Shown: one piece after another, positions 37,321 to 45,751 of the stretch
How positions within the stretch are numbered: the first letter of the stretch is position 1
How the letters are laid out: each line of letters begins with the position of its first letter
From: Leptospira sp. B5-022
GTDB taxonomy: Bacteria > Spirochaetota > Leptospiria > Leptospirales > Leptospiraceae
Length of the DNA stretch: 64,000 nucleotides
Assembly: GCF_000347035.1 (NCBI RefSeq)
Contig: NZ_ANIJ01000049.1
Span: 1 to 64,000 of the forward strand
Direction of reading: 5' to 3'
The notes under the pieces: model-generated
What the model was told of the DNA's origin: nothing
Database searches by the model: none
The model's input: the letters and a program-made list of their open reading frames with translations, nothing else
Translations under genes and position numbers: made by a program

Positions 37321-38643
37321 ATGGATTTCGCCAAAAAATCGTTTTTCGGCCTAGTTTTTTTGATATTCATCTTTCTTGGAACCGAAGCCGGTTTGGTTCT
37401 ATTACGCAGTCCCTCTCTCCAATACTATAGGGATCTCAAACTCATTCATAGTTTTCATCCGGACTATTACGTGTCCTTGGAACCTGGCGAGTCCAAATAT
37501 GTCAGCCATTTCGCAGGAAAATGGGAAGGCCAGTTCAGCATCAACTCACTTGGGCTCCGCGGTAAAGAAGAACCTATCCCTGGAAAACCGAAACTTCTCT
37601 GCTTAGGGGATAGTTTGGTAATGGGATTCGGAGTAGGAGACTCGGATACATTTTGCCAACTTTTGGATGGGATCGAATTAAAGGGAGAAGCAAGGCAGGC
37701 TCTGAACCTGGGAGTAGACGCCTACGGATCCAGAGGTTCGTATTATAGACTCAAAGATATCTCCGCGAAATTGGACAATGTAAAAGAAGTCTTATTCTTT
37801 ATTTCTCCCAACGATTTCGATATGCCGGAAGCACTTGCAAAAAAAGGAATATTGCCCGACGACCAAACGGATGCGATTCGGGAAAAAGACCCGAACTACG
37901 CTCGGAATTTTAAATTACAATTTATTTTAACAAGAATTTCTTATACACTCCAGGCTCTCAAGCTAGCCTACGAGCAGATCCAAGTCACATTCGCAGTCAC
38001 TAAACTTTCCGTTTGTAAGGAGTTGGATTCTGCTGGGATCTACAAATGTGGATTATTAGTATCTGCGGATGCAGATGCAGATTTGCAATCCGGTTCCAAT
38101 CGTCCTTCCGGAAATTTAGTTTCCTATTTAGAATCTTCCTTTTTTAGAACCGTAAAAAAACCGAATTGCGATTCGGATATCACACCTACCTCAGCAGTAT
38201 TCGGAGCAATGTGTCCCGAACCTGTGCCGGCTCATGTGACCTGTGTGGATTCGGCTCCTTCTATCGAAACTCTTCCCGCTTTGCCGGAACTCACGCAAGA
38301 ATATTACCAAAAGATGATAGATCTTGCCAAAAAAAGAGGATTTAAACTAGTTCCTGTCATTCTTCCGATCCAAATCGAAGAGATCTATTGTTATAATAAC
38401 GGAAAATATCATCCTTTGGAAAATTACGCGACTCGAGCCTCTACATTCTTCGAAAAACGCGGAGTGAATGTTTTACGTTTCAAAAAGGAAACCGCCTCCA
38501 TGTGCGGTTTCGATCGGAACGGGAAAAAATTCGGGATCTTGGATCATTATATTCCGGAAGACGGACATTTTACGAAAAGAGGAAATATCTGGGCGGCGGA
38601 TTCTCTTAAGGCCAAATTGAAGGAGACGGATCTTGCTCTTTAA
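37321..38643 (+). CDS. Membrane-anchored SGNH-fold protein paired with MBOAT
   Basis: This protein of 440 residues has an N-terminal membrane segment (about 7-28). The SGNH-like core contains LLCLGDSLVMGFGVGD (catalytic Ser, about 100) and a C-terminal DHYIPEDGHFTKRGN, which supplies the Asp/His pair. An insertion of about 90 residues (about 230-310) is rich in Cys and Ser. In alginate- and cell-wall-acylation systems an AlgJ/AlgX/PatB-type SGNH protein works with an MBOAT acyltransferase. The gene overlaps the following MBOAT gene by 11 bp, so they should form such a pair acting on an envelope glycan. The glycan is unknown. Confidence 0.87.
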   Translation: MDFAKKSFFGLVFLIFIFLGTEAGLVLLRSPSLQYYRDLKLIHSFHPDYYVSLEPGESKYVSHFAGKWEGQFSINSLGLRGKEEPIPGKPKLLCLGDSLVMGFGVGDSDTFCQLLDGIELKGEARQALNLGVDAYGSRGSYYRLKDISAKLDNVKEVLFFISPNDFDMPEALAKKGILPDDQTDAIREKDPNYARNFKLQFILTRISYTLQALKLAYEQIQVTFAVTKLSVCKELDSAGIYKCGLLVSADADADLQSGSNRPSGNLVSYLESSFFRTVKKPNCDSDITPTSAVFGAMCPEPVPAHVTCVDSAPSIETLPALPELTQEYYQKMIDLAKKRGFKLVPVILPIQIEEIYCYNNGKYHPLENYATRASTFFEKRGVNVLRFKKETASMCGFDRNGKKFGILDHYIPEDGHFTKRGNIWAADSLKAKLKETDLAL

Positions 38644-40063
38644 TTCCCTTCATTATTTAATTTTTGCACCCATAGTCATTCTAATTTACTTTCTGGTGCC
38701 ATCCAGATTCCAAAAACTCTGGTTATTAGTCGCAAGTTTGTATTTTTATGCGGTTTTTAGAGTTCCATTCATCTTATTATTAATCTATTCCATTGCGATT
38801 ACGTATTTTTGCACGCTTTGGATGGATAAATCCCAATCCCGATTTGGTAAATTATTTTTCCTGAATATTGCGATTTGGGGGAATCTGGCTCTACTCTATT
38901 TTTTCAAGTATCTGGATTTCTCTTTTGCGGTTTGGAATACGGTCCTGGGACTTGTGCCTTGTGAGCCTTATTACGCGTATCCGTCCGGCATCCTGTTGCC
39001 GATGGGAATTTCTTTTTTTACGTTGCAAGCGATCGCTTATGCGGTGGATGTATATCATAAAAAAGTAAAACGAGCGGAGAACTTATTCCAGTTCGGATTA
39101 TTTTTAAGCTTCTTTCCTCAGTTGGTAGCGGGACCGATTATTCGAGCCCAGGACATGCTTCACCAATTTTTGGACACATATACGTTCAAAAAAGAAAATC
39201 TACTACCGGGGATCAGACAACTTGCCTGGGGACTTTTCAAAAAAACATTCGTAGCGGATCCGATTGCCGCAGTTATCGATCCCGTATTTGCGGATCCTCT
39301 TCATTACGGTTGGTTTTCTTTAGCCGTCACAGGTTCCTTATACATCATCCAGATGTATTGCGATTTTTCCGGATATTCGGACGTAGCCATCGGAACCGGA
39401 AGGATCATGGGATTCCATATCCCGATTAACTTCAGGCAACCGTTCCTTTCCGAAACGGTTTCGGAATTCTGGAGGCGTTGGCATATTTCATTCAGCTCTT
39501 GGTTGAAGGAGTATGTATACATCTTCTTGGGTGGGAACAAAAAAGGAGTCTCCAGGACTTACGTAAACTTATTTCTCACCACATTCGTGAGCGGGATTTG
39601 GCATGGGGCGGATTGGAATTTTATCGTTTGGGGATTCGTGCATGCAAGTTTAATGGTCGTCGAAAGATTTGCATTCTCTTTCGAAAGGATCAAAAATTAT
39701 TGGGACAAGATCCCAAGCACGATCAAAGTAGCGTATCCGTTTACCATCTTCGGGATCTCTATGTATTTCTTCCGAGCAAGACCTGTCGAAGGGATCGGTA
39801 ATAGCGTCCAAGTAGGCTGGGCAATGGTTAGCAGAATGTTCTCCGGGGTCCAGGGAGACTTTTTGCCTGTGCCGTTATCCGTTCTTGCCACAGTATTTAT
39901 TCTCATGTTCGGGGATTATCTGATGGAAAAAGAAACTCCTTGGGCCAAAAAACTTTTCGAAAATCGGATCTGGGTCTATGGGATCTCCGCGATCCTGATC
40001 TCTATTTGTTTTATCTTATATAGTGTGACTGTAAGCGCACCGTTCTTGTATTTTCAGTTCTAA
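38633..40063 (+). CDS. MBOAT family O-acyltransferase (AlgI-like)
   Basis: This 476-residue polytopic protein starts at TTG 38633, 11 bp inside the previous gene, with AAGGAG 8 nt before. About ten hydrophobic segments are visible. Family hallmarks are FPQLVAGPIIRAQDM (about 160), MYCDFSGYSDVAIGTG (about 240), SEFWRRWHISFSSWLKEYVY (about 275) and GIWHGADWNFIVWG with the conserved His (about 325). These proteins pass acyl groups from cytoplasmic donors across the inner membrane to a partner SGNH protein, here the preceding gene. A repeat element follows. Confidence 0.93.
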   Translation: MLFNSLHYLIFAPIVILIYFLVPSRFQKLWLLVASLYFYAVFRVPFILLLIYSIAITYFCTLWMDKSQSRFGKLFFLNIAIWGNLALLYFFKYLDFSFAVWNTVLGLVPCEPYYAYPSGILLPMGISFFTLQAIAYAVDVYHKKVKRAENLFQFGLFLSFFPQLVAGPIIRAQDMLHQFLDTYTFKKENLLPGIRQLAWGLFKKTFVADPIAAVIDPVFADPLHYGWFSLAVTGSLYIIQMYCDFSGYSDVAIGTGRIMGFHIPINFRQPFLSETVSEFWRRWHISFSSWLKEYVYIFLGGNKKGVSRTYVNLFLTTFVSGIWHGADWNFIVWGFVHASLMVVERFAFSFERIKNYWDKIPSTIKVAYPFTIFGISMYFFRARPVEGIGNSVQVGWAMVSRMFSGVQGDFLPVPLSVLATVFILMFGDYLMEKETPWAKKLFENRIWVYGISAILISICFILYSVTVSAPFLYFQF

Positions 40064-40071
40064 GACTTGGG

Positions 40072-40162
40072 TTCGCACAGAGATCACGAAGAGCACAGAG
40101 GAGTTAATCCGGGTAGAAACTTCCTCGCGAGTCATTTCTTCTCCGTGGGCTCCCGGGCGAAA
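40072..40162. repeat. Dispersed intergenic repeat between convergent genes
   Basis: TTCGCACAGAGATCACGAAG (40073-40092) and CTCCGTGGGCTCCCGGGCGAA (split; about 40140-40161) are imperfect inverted arms of the CACAGAG family. They are separated by CGGGTAGAAACTTCCTCGCG, where the usual TGTAGGAA-TCCTACA core is degraded. It lies between the convergent MBOAT and SGNH genes and fills that gap. Confidence 0.75.
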
Positions 40163-40167
40163 ATATT

Positions 40168-41238
40168 TTAGTGAATATCTTTCTTTATCTCGGAAGCTAT
40201 AAAACGATATAAAGCGGGATTCGGATGTCCGTCTTTCGGAAGAAAAATCTCCTGATTGTTCTTCTTCCAATAATCGTAAATCGATTGTTGGAGGTCCAAC
40301 ACCGGGATTTTAGAATCGATTGCGATCTGTCGAACCTCTTTCACTAGTGCCGAGTCAACAACAGGTTCGTATTTTTCGTTCGGTTCCGGAAGAAACACCA
40401 GAACCAGAGGGATCTTTTTCTCTTTGGTAAATTCAAAAAAAGAAATGGCCGCTTTTCTATGAGGGTGATCCGGGCCTAAGACGGAACCGCTAGAGGGAAT
40501 GACTAAATTTTCCCCGGACTCCGGTTTGTATTTTTCATAAACAATTTTACATGCGTTGAATATTGCGCTGTATTTAGAAAGAAAATAGGAAATTCGAACA
40601 AGTGTCTTTTTTGTCCCGGAATTTTGTAATGCTAATTCTCGATAAGAATCCGTAAAATCTGAGATATGATAGATCCAATACGCAACCTTAGGCGGGGGAG
40701 AAGTTTTCAAAACTTCTTCTAATCTCTCCTGGATGCCGAAACTTCCAAGTGCGTCCACTCCCAGATTTCGAACAATCTCCGTTTTTTTATCGTTTATCAG
40801 TTCATTTTGTAGAGCCCAAGGAAGGCTTTCCTGGTCGGAAACCAAATATCCTAAGGCGACTGAATCTCCTAAGATCCAAATTTCCGGTGCATCCGTCTTG
40901 TAGGAGCTCCTACCGGTACTTTCGGCATTGCTCCGCGCATCATCTATACTAACCGCAGAGGTCAGCCTTTCTCCTCTAATATCCGTAGATACATGATAAC
41001 GAATATTCTTTTCGGGATGAAACAAATCCAAATTTTGGTTCGGACAAAGTCTCATCCAAGGAATCGAGAAAAGATTTCCGGAAGTCTCTACTAAACAATG
41101 TAGTTTTTTATCTTCCAGTCTGAATTGAACGGAAGGGAAATAGGGAAGTCTAAGTAGAATTTCTAAAAGTAAAAAAAGAAAAATGGAATATAATAAAAAA
41201 TGAAAACGGAATTTTCTGTAATAAGGACCTTCTCTCAT
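40168..41238 (-). CDS. Membrane-anchored SGNH/GDSL-like protein
   Basis: This 356-residue protein has an N-terminal membrane segment (about 13-30, FLLYSIFLFLLLEILL). The SGNH motifs are IWILGDSVALGYLV (Ser about 125), NLGVDALGSFG (the oxyanion Gly/Asn block) and LPKDGHPNPALYR (Asp-His pair near 335-340). It resembles the SGNH partner of the MBOAT gene next door but is on the opposite strand. An in-frame copy of a palindromic repeat lies at 40899-40914 (residues around GRSSYK). The start ATG overlaps the stop of the TPR lipoprotein gene by 4 bp, so the two are coupled. Confidence 0.85.
   Translation of the reverse strand: MREGPYYRKFRFHFLLYSIFLFLLLEILLRLPYFPSVQFRLEDKKLHCLVETSGNLFSIPWMRLCPNQNLDLFHPEKNIRYHVSTDIRGERLTSAVSIDDARSNAESTGRSSYKTDAPEIWILGDSVALGYLVSDQESLPWALQNELINDKKTEIVRNLGVDALGSFGIQERLEEVLKTSPPPKVAYWIYHISDFTDSYRELALQNSGTKKTLVRISYFLSKYSAIFNACKIVYEKYKPESGENLVIPSSGSVLGPDHPHRKAAISFFEFTKEKKIPLVLVFLPEPNEKYEPVVDSALVKEVRQIAIDSKIPVLDLQQSIYDYWKKNNQEIFLPKDGHPNPALYRFIASEIKKDIH
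40899..40914. repeat. Repeat-family palindrome inside SGNH coding sequence
   Basis: TTGTAGGAGCTCCTAC is a copy of the TGTAGGAA-TCCTACA core found in the intergenic repeats at 16600, 19119 and 30631. Here it is read in frame on the minus strand and encodes GRSSYK, in a Ser/Arg-rich stretch upstream of the GDS motif. Confidence 0.7.
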
Positions 41239-41783
41239 TTGCCTGAAGTTTCCTCATAGAGTTTTTTTCCACAAAGGGTAAAGAGTCTTTTGGAAGCAGG
41301 GTTGGATTCAGGGATCCGATTCTCCAAAAAACGTTTTCTTTCCGAAACATTCTTCTTAGAATCTAAGATACAAGAGGTTAAAAACTTTGCGAGGCTCTCT
41401 CTATCCTTGTCCCAGCTTTCCGAAAATCCTCTTAAAACGGTTTCCGTTTCGTCTCTCGACCCAGCTAATAAATAAATTTCCAAAAGATACAGAAGTATCT
41501 CCGGATTTTTAGGATCCTTTTTGAGAGCTTTTTCTAGGTAGAGTGCTGCGGATCCGGGTGCTTCTCCGCTTTCCGCCAAAAGAATTCCTAAATTTTTATT
41601 CGCAGTAAAATTTTCAGGATTTTCTCGAAGCGCTAAATCGTAATAATATAAAGCCTCGGCAGTGTTACCTTGCGCTTCCTTTTCTCTCGCCTTACTCGCT
41701 AGCTCACCCGAGGAATCGCAATTTAAAGCAATTTGGGACATAAGCAAAATTATGGCGTATCGGAACTTCTGTCTCATTTCCAT
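41235..41783 (-). CDS. TPR-repeat lipoprotein
   Basis: This 182-residue protein has a signal (MEMRQKFRYAIILLMSQ) ending in lipobox IALNC, so it is lipidated at about Cys22. The mature part carries three TPR-like units: AREKEAQGNTAEALYYYDLA, FTANKNLGILLAESG and AALYLEKALKKDPKNPEILL. These are typical of periplasmic protein-interaction modules such as BamD- or NlpI-like lipoproteins. It overlaps the start of the SGNH gene by 4 bp, so an adaptor for that enzyme is a reasonable inference. Start choices are ATG 41783 or ATG 41777. Confidence 0.85.
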   Translation of the reverse strand: MEMRQKFRYAIILLMSQIALNCDSSGELASKAREKEAQGNTAEALYYYDLALRENPENFTANKNLGILLAESGEAPGSAALYLEKALKKDPKNPEILLYLLEIYLLAGSRDETETVLRGFSESWDKDRESLAKFLTSCILDSKKNVSERKRFLENRIPESNPASKRLFTLCGKKLYEETSGK

Positions 41784-41834
41784 AGTTTTTTTTCCCTTAG
41801 GGGATAAGAAAAAGGGCGGTTTTTTGTTATGTCG

Positions 41835-41864
41835 GCCCGTCGAATTTGTACAATTTACGGGCCA
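41835..41864 (+). promoter_or_regulatory. Hairpin/operator-like inverted repeat upstream of xerD
   Basis: GGCCCGT (41835-41841) pairs with ACGGGCC (41858-41864). The 16-nt centre contains the palindrome TTGTACAA. It lies 45 bp before the xerD start, so it could be an operator or a leader hairpin. No T-run follows. Confidence 0.4.
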
Positions 41865-41908
41865 CCTCGTGCCGCAATCTTAAAAAAGTTTCAATCTCGA
41901 GGGAGAAT

Positions 41909-42853
41909 TTGTCCGAAGGATTTAGTACTGTAATAATCGGAAGCGGGACTAAGAAAGTGACATCTTCTCATAAGAATCTACTCCAAAATTTTCAAGAATA
42001 CCTCTCGGTTGAGAAGGGTCTGAGCGACAATTCCATTTACTCGTACGGATACGATCTGAACAAGTTTAAGAACTTCCTCGAAAAAGAACATATCGACTTC
42101 TTAGAAGTCCAAGCGAACGACATAGTTCGTTTCTTGAACGAAGAAAGGAATCGTAAAATTTCCGCAAAGACAATCGCTCGCGAAGTAGTTGCCATTCGCC
42201 AATTTTATAAATTTCTAAAAGATGAAAAGAAGCTGGATTCGAATCCGACGGAGAAGATCGAAACTCCCGAAGTGATGAGATCCATCCCTGATTATTTGAC
42301 TCAGGAAGAGATCGAAGAATTGTTCACTGTAATCAAAGAGGACAACCTTTACGAACTCAGAGACAAATGTATATTCGAACTTCTGTATTCTTCCGGACTT
42401 AGGATCTCCGAAGCTTGTAATCTTAGACTGACCGACATGGATATGTCCGGAATGACCTTGACCGTGGAAGGTAAGGGCGGACGCCAAAGACTAGTTCCTT
42501 TCGGTGAAAAGTCATTGGATATTCTGAACCGTTACTTAAAACAAAGCCGACCTTATATTCTGAAAAACAGAAATTGCGATTATCTTTTCGTTTCCAAAAA
42601 AGGGTCTTTCATTAATCGAAAATCAGTTTGGAGACTTCTGAACCATTATATCAAAAGAACAGGCATTAAGAAAAAAGTGACTCCTCACACTTTGCGACAC
42701 TCTTTTGCGACCCACTTATTGGAAAACCACGCGGATCTGAAATCGGTTCAGGAACTTTTGGGACATATCGATATTTCAACTACCCAGATCTATACTCATA
42801 TGGCGAATAAAACTCTGAAGGAAGTTCATAAGAAATTCCATCCTAGAGGATAA
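41909..42853 (+). CDS. xerD: Tyrosine recombinase XerD/XerC (chromosome dimer resolution)
   Basis: The protein has 314 residues when started at TTG 41909, which has GAGGGAGA just upstream. Longer (41846) or shorter (GTG near 41957) forms are possible. The SAM-like N-terminal domain (SVEKGLSDNSIYSYGYDL) is followed by the catalytic domain with Arg in SSGLRISEAC (about 163), Lys in GKGGRQR, His-x2-Arg in HTLRHSFATHLLE (about 260), His in LGHIDIS (about 284) and the nucleophile Tyr in IYTHM (about 293). It sits among housekeeping genes with no phage context, so a Xer role fits better than an integrase. The HATPase gene follows after 17 bp. Confidence 0.9.
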   Translation: MSEGFSTVIIGSGTKKVTSSHKNLLQNFQEYLSVEKGLSDNSIYSYGYDLNKFKNFLEKEHIDFLEVQANDIVRFLNEERNRKISAKTIAREVVAIRQFYKFLKDEKKLDSNPTEKIETPEVMRSIPDYLTQEEIEELFTVIKEDNLYELRDKCIFELLYSSGLRISEACNLRLTDMDMSGMTLTVEGKGGRQRLVPFGEKSLDILNRYLKQSRPYILKNRNCDYLFVSKKGSFINRKSVWRLLNHYIKRTGIKKKVTPHTLRHSFATHLLENHADLKSVQELLGHIDISTTQIYTHMANKTLKEVHKKFHPRG

Positions 42854-42870
42854 TTTCCCCGGACCGAATT

Positions 42871-43296
42871 TTGGCCGAGATCAAAAAAATCGACTATTCG
42901 AATCAGTTTCGGATACAAATTCCTTCCCATCCGCGTTACGTGACAGTGGCGCGGAACTTCGTTTACAACCTAGCTAGAGAATCCGGATTTTCCCTCTACG
43001 ACGCTGCCGATCTGAAGTTGGCAGTGGGGGAATGTCTTTTGAATGTGATCAAACATGCGTATTTAGGAAAGACGAATTACCCGATCTTTTTAGAAGTTAC
43101 TGTGCTCGAGAACCGAATAGAAGTCCGTATCCGGGATTTCGGAGTTCAGAAAAATATTTCAGAAATTCGAGGATATGATCCCGGGGATTACAGGGAAGAA
43201 GGGATCGGGCTCTACCTGGTCCGAAAATTGACGGACCATTTTTATATAGACCAATCCGGAAAAGGGAATCGTTTGATTCTCACAAAAATGAAATAA
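42871..43296 (+). CDS. RsbW-like anti-sigma factor serine kinase (HATPase)
   Basis: This 141-residue HATPase_c domain has the N-box region LKLAVGECLLNVIKHAY (about 50-65, Glu and Asn), the G1 box IRDFGVQKN (about 90) and the G2-like REEGIGLYLVRKLTD (about 110). This is the RsbW/SpoIIAB layout: it phosphorylates STAS-domain antagonists and binds sigma factors. The start is TTG 42871. No partner is adjacent; the STAS protein at 55072 is a candidate in this window. It follows xerD by 17 bp on the same strand. Confidence 0.88.
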   Translation: MAEIKKIDYSNQFRIQIPSHPRYVTVARNFVYNLARESGFSLYDAADLKLAVGECLLNVIKHAYLGKTNYPIFLEVTVLENRIEVRIRDFGVQKNISEIRGYDPGDYREEGIGLYLVRKLTDHFYIDQSGKGNRLILTKMK

Positions 43297-43375
43297 TTCA
43301 AAAAGAACGGCTTGCAGAAAGGTAGAATTGTCCGTCTATTCTGTATAATCCGAGCATATCGTTTCGGTGGTCCAA

Positions 43376-43762
43376 ATGAAATTTATTTCCATTCTGATAG
43401 TTTCAATTTTTATTCTTTCCTGCAGAAAAGGTCCTTCCTTATCCAAAGAGGAAGTGAAGGAACTTAGCCAAAACTATATTAAAGAGTTATGTAAAAAAAA
43501 TTTGGAATGTTCTGCACAATACCTGGAGTCTCTTCCTTCCGGAGAGCAGAATGCCGCCAAGTCCGGATTTTCTTCCCTGGACCAATGTATGGCGGAACAA
43601 AGTAACCAGTCCATTCTTCCCGACGACTATGAAAAGGTCACGGACGAGCAGGTTGGAAAAGTGAAACGTTGTATGGATGATCTTCTGAGGACTCCTTGTT
43701 CGGAAATGGAACAAGCCGGAGGGATTCCGTCTTGCCGAGAATTATTTCCCGACGGTAACTGA
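43376..43762 (+). CDS. Cys-containing putative lipoprotein
   Basis: The protein has 128 residues, starting at ATG 43376 (MKFISILIVSIFILSC) with the lipobox ILSC, so it is lipidated at Cys16. The mature region has six Cys (ELCKKNLECS, DQCMAEQ, VKRCMDD, TPCSEME, PSCREL) spread in a helical pattern, suggesting disulfide-linked helices. It is similar in style to other small Leptospira lipoproteins with unknown roles. TATAAT at 43344-43349 gives a plausible -10 box 27 bp upstream, but no matching -35 is seen. It is convergent with the FapA-like gene. Confidence 0.82.
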   Translation: MKFISILIVSIFILSCRKGPSLSKEEVKELSQNYIKELCKKNLECSAQYLESLPSGEQNAAKSGFSSLDQCMAEQSNQSILPDDYEKVTDEQVGKVKRCMDDLLRTPCSEMEQAGGIPSCRELFPDGN

Positions 43763-43823
43763 AATCCACTCAAACGTAAGCAAGTGAGTTTGTCGGAAGG
43801 CAGAAGGAACTATTCAAATTTTC

Positions 43824-45575
43824 TTAATCGGTAGAAGATTCCGAATCTAAAAATTCTTCCTGCAAAAGGCCTAATCGTTTCGGTTTTACCTTAGAATGAG
43901 CGATCTGTCCGTCTCCTCCCAAATATAGGAAAGAAGGTCCGGGAATTTCTTTTAATTTCACGCTGAACTTTTTATTTCTGCCAAGATTTACTTCCACTCC
44001 CGGGAAAATTTCTCTCTCTACTTCCACGAAAGAATTTTTATCGGGATCGAAGGATAGGATGGCGGATTGTTCCTGAGCAAATAGGTTTTCCATGATAGAA
44101 TTATACTTCTGACGGATCGCCTGTAGTTTCGGGAGACTGTCTTTTTCTTCGGGACTAAGGCTTCTTCTTTGGGAATCGTCGTTTAATTTTTGAATACTAG
44201 TATCCACTTTTTTTAATATATCTTGGTTTTTACGGATCTCGGTCTTTAAACCTTCCAATTCGGATAGAAGTTCGGGAGGCATTCCACAACTGAGTATTGT
44301 TCTTGTTTCCACAATTGCACCTAACTTCGTACAGGTGATCATTTGACCTGCTACACATTGGCCTCCGATAATTTCTCCTCTGCCACCCCTGACTACTACG
44401 GATTCTCCCGCGATCAGTTCGGAGTGCATTGCCGCTTCCTCTATGAAGATGGAATTTTTAGCGATCATCTTTCCTTGTTCTATAAACTTTGCGTAGATGT
44501 CGGTGCCTGATTCGATCATTCCTCCGTTTCTTCCCATAAATCCTCCGGAAAGAACGATATCTCCTTTTGCTTTCAGGAATACTTTTCCCACGGATTTTTT
44601 GACTATGATAGAACCGTCCGTTTCCAGAGTAAAACCGTCTGCTATGGATTCTTCCACTATGATCGTGCCAGGAAAATTGATATTTCCTGTGGAGAAGTCT
44701 ACGTTCTCCAGTAAACATACCTCGTCCACACGAATGACACCGAAACGATCGATGAGCGGTCGGCCGTCTATGAGAGACTGGACTATATTTCCATCTTCCG
44801 AAATTTTAACGTTCGGACCTAATTTCCATTCCGCTAATTTACCTTCTTCGAATGGAAGAACTTCTCCCTTTACGTTTTTGCCAGGTTTGCCGGGAGAAGG
44901 AGAAATTTTTTCCGCGAGTTTTTGATTTTTTTTAACACTTTGGATGATCTGTATGTTTTTGAAATCCACTCTTCCGAATTCGTCTTCTTCTAGAGTAGGA
45001 GTGCCCGGGTGTTGGAATAAGATCCGAATGTCTCCGTCTTTTCCCGGGATAGGAGATTCACCTTGGGCGACTAAGGTTCTTTTTCCGTAATCCTCCGCTT
45101 GGGAAAGTTTGAGGATGGATTCTTCAATAATCCCGAAAACGACCCCGCTTGCTTGCAATTGGGAAAGGATCTCGTCCCTTGTTAATAATTTTCCGCCGAA
45201 TTTTGGCGGATGCAAGATCCCGTAGACCGCCATTTTATCTTCCGAGATTTTCAGGTCCAAGCTGGAGGCTTCCGGTTTGCCCGGCCATTTTCCGATTAGA
45301 TGCGGTTCCGAGTCTTTGGATTTTAAAACACGCTTAACTTCTTCTTCATTAACTCCTGAAATTTTGAATACGTCCAATCGTTTTAGGATTTCGCGATATT
45401 CTACTTCCTTTCCTTTTTTTCCGGCGGGGAAGATGGTGAGGTAGGCGAGCCCATCCAGATTTTCAACTTTGAAAAAACCGTTTTCGTTCTCTTCCAGATC
45501 TTTTAATAGTGATTCCGTATAATTGCGGATTGAGTCGCTCATCCTGGGGGGCCGTTGTTGGAGAGTAAGTTCCAT
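43824..45575 (-). CDS. FapA / DUF342 family protein
   Basis: This protein has about 583 residues from ATG 45575 (MELTLQQRPPRM); ATG 45542 (MSDSIRNYTE) and a longer form from 45620 are alternatives. The DUF342/FapA core is a beta-helix-like series: ENVDFSTGNINFPGTIIVEESI, GFTLETDGSIIVKKSVG, AKGDIVLSGGFMGRNGG, GTDIYAKFIEQGKM and AGESVVVRGGRGEIIGG. A coiled coil (LEGLKTEIRKNQDILKK) and a C-terminal beta part follow. The family is linked to flagellar assembly and polar localisation in Vibrio and occurs in spirochaetes. It is the last gene before a 176-bp divergent gap. Confidence 0.85.
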   Translation of the reverse strand: MELTLQQRPPRMSDSIRNYTESLLKDLEENENGFFKVENLDGLAYLTIFPAGKKGKEVEYREILKRLDVFKISGVNEEEVKRVLKSKDSEPHLIGKWPGKPEASSLDLKISEDKMAVYGILHPPKFGGKLLTRDEILSQLQASGVVFGIIEESILKLSQAEDYGKRTLVAQGESPIPGKDGDIRILFQHPGTPTLEEDEFGRVDFKNIQIIQSVKKNQKLAEKISPSPGKPGKNVKGEVLPFEEGKLAEWKLGPNVKISEDGNIVQSLIDGRPLIDRFGVIRVDEVCLLENVDFSTGNINFPGTIIVEESIADGFTLETDGSIIVKKSVGKVFLKAKGDIVLSGGFMGRNGGMIESGTDIYAKFIEQGKMIAKNSIFIEEAAMHSELIAGESVVVRGGRGEIIGGQCVAGQMITCTKLGAIVETRTILSCGMPPELLSELEGLKTEIRKNQDILKKVDTSIQKLNDDSQRRSLSPEEKDSLPKLQAIRQKYNSIMENLFAQEQSAILSFDPDKNSFVEVEREIFPGVEVNLGRNKKFSVKLKEIPGPSFLYLGGDGQIAHSKVKPKRLGLLQEEFLDSESSTD

Positions 45576-45751
45576 CCTATTTTTTACAATCGAAAACCTA
45601 TAAAAAGACTTAATGCCCAATAAAGGAAAAACTTCAAAAATTCCCAGTTTTCAGACCGTCAGTTTGTCGAAGTTACTACAACCCTTCCTTTTTTCCAAAA
45701 TTATGTCCTTGAAAAACCGGGCAAATCAACCGATGATCCTAGGGTAATACT

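Noticed and set aside
41909..42853. Phage or island integrase
   Set aside because: Housekeeping neighbours, no attachment repeats or phage genes, and typical XerD length and motifs.
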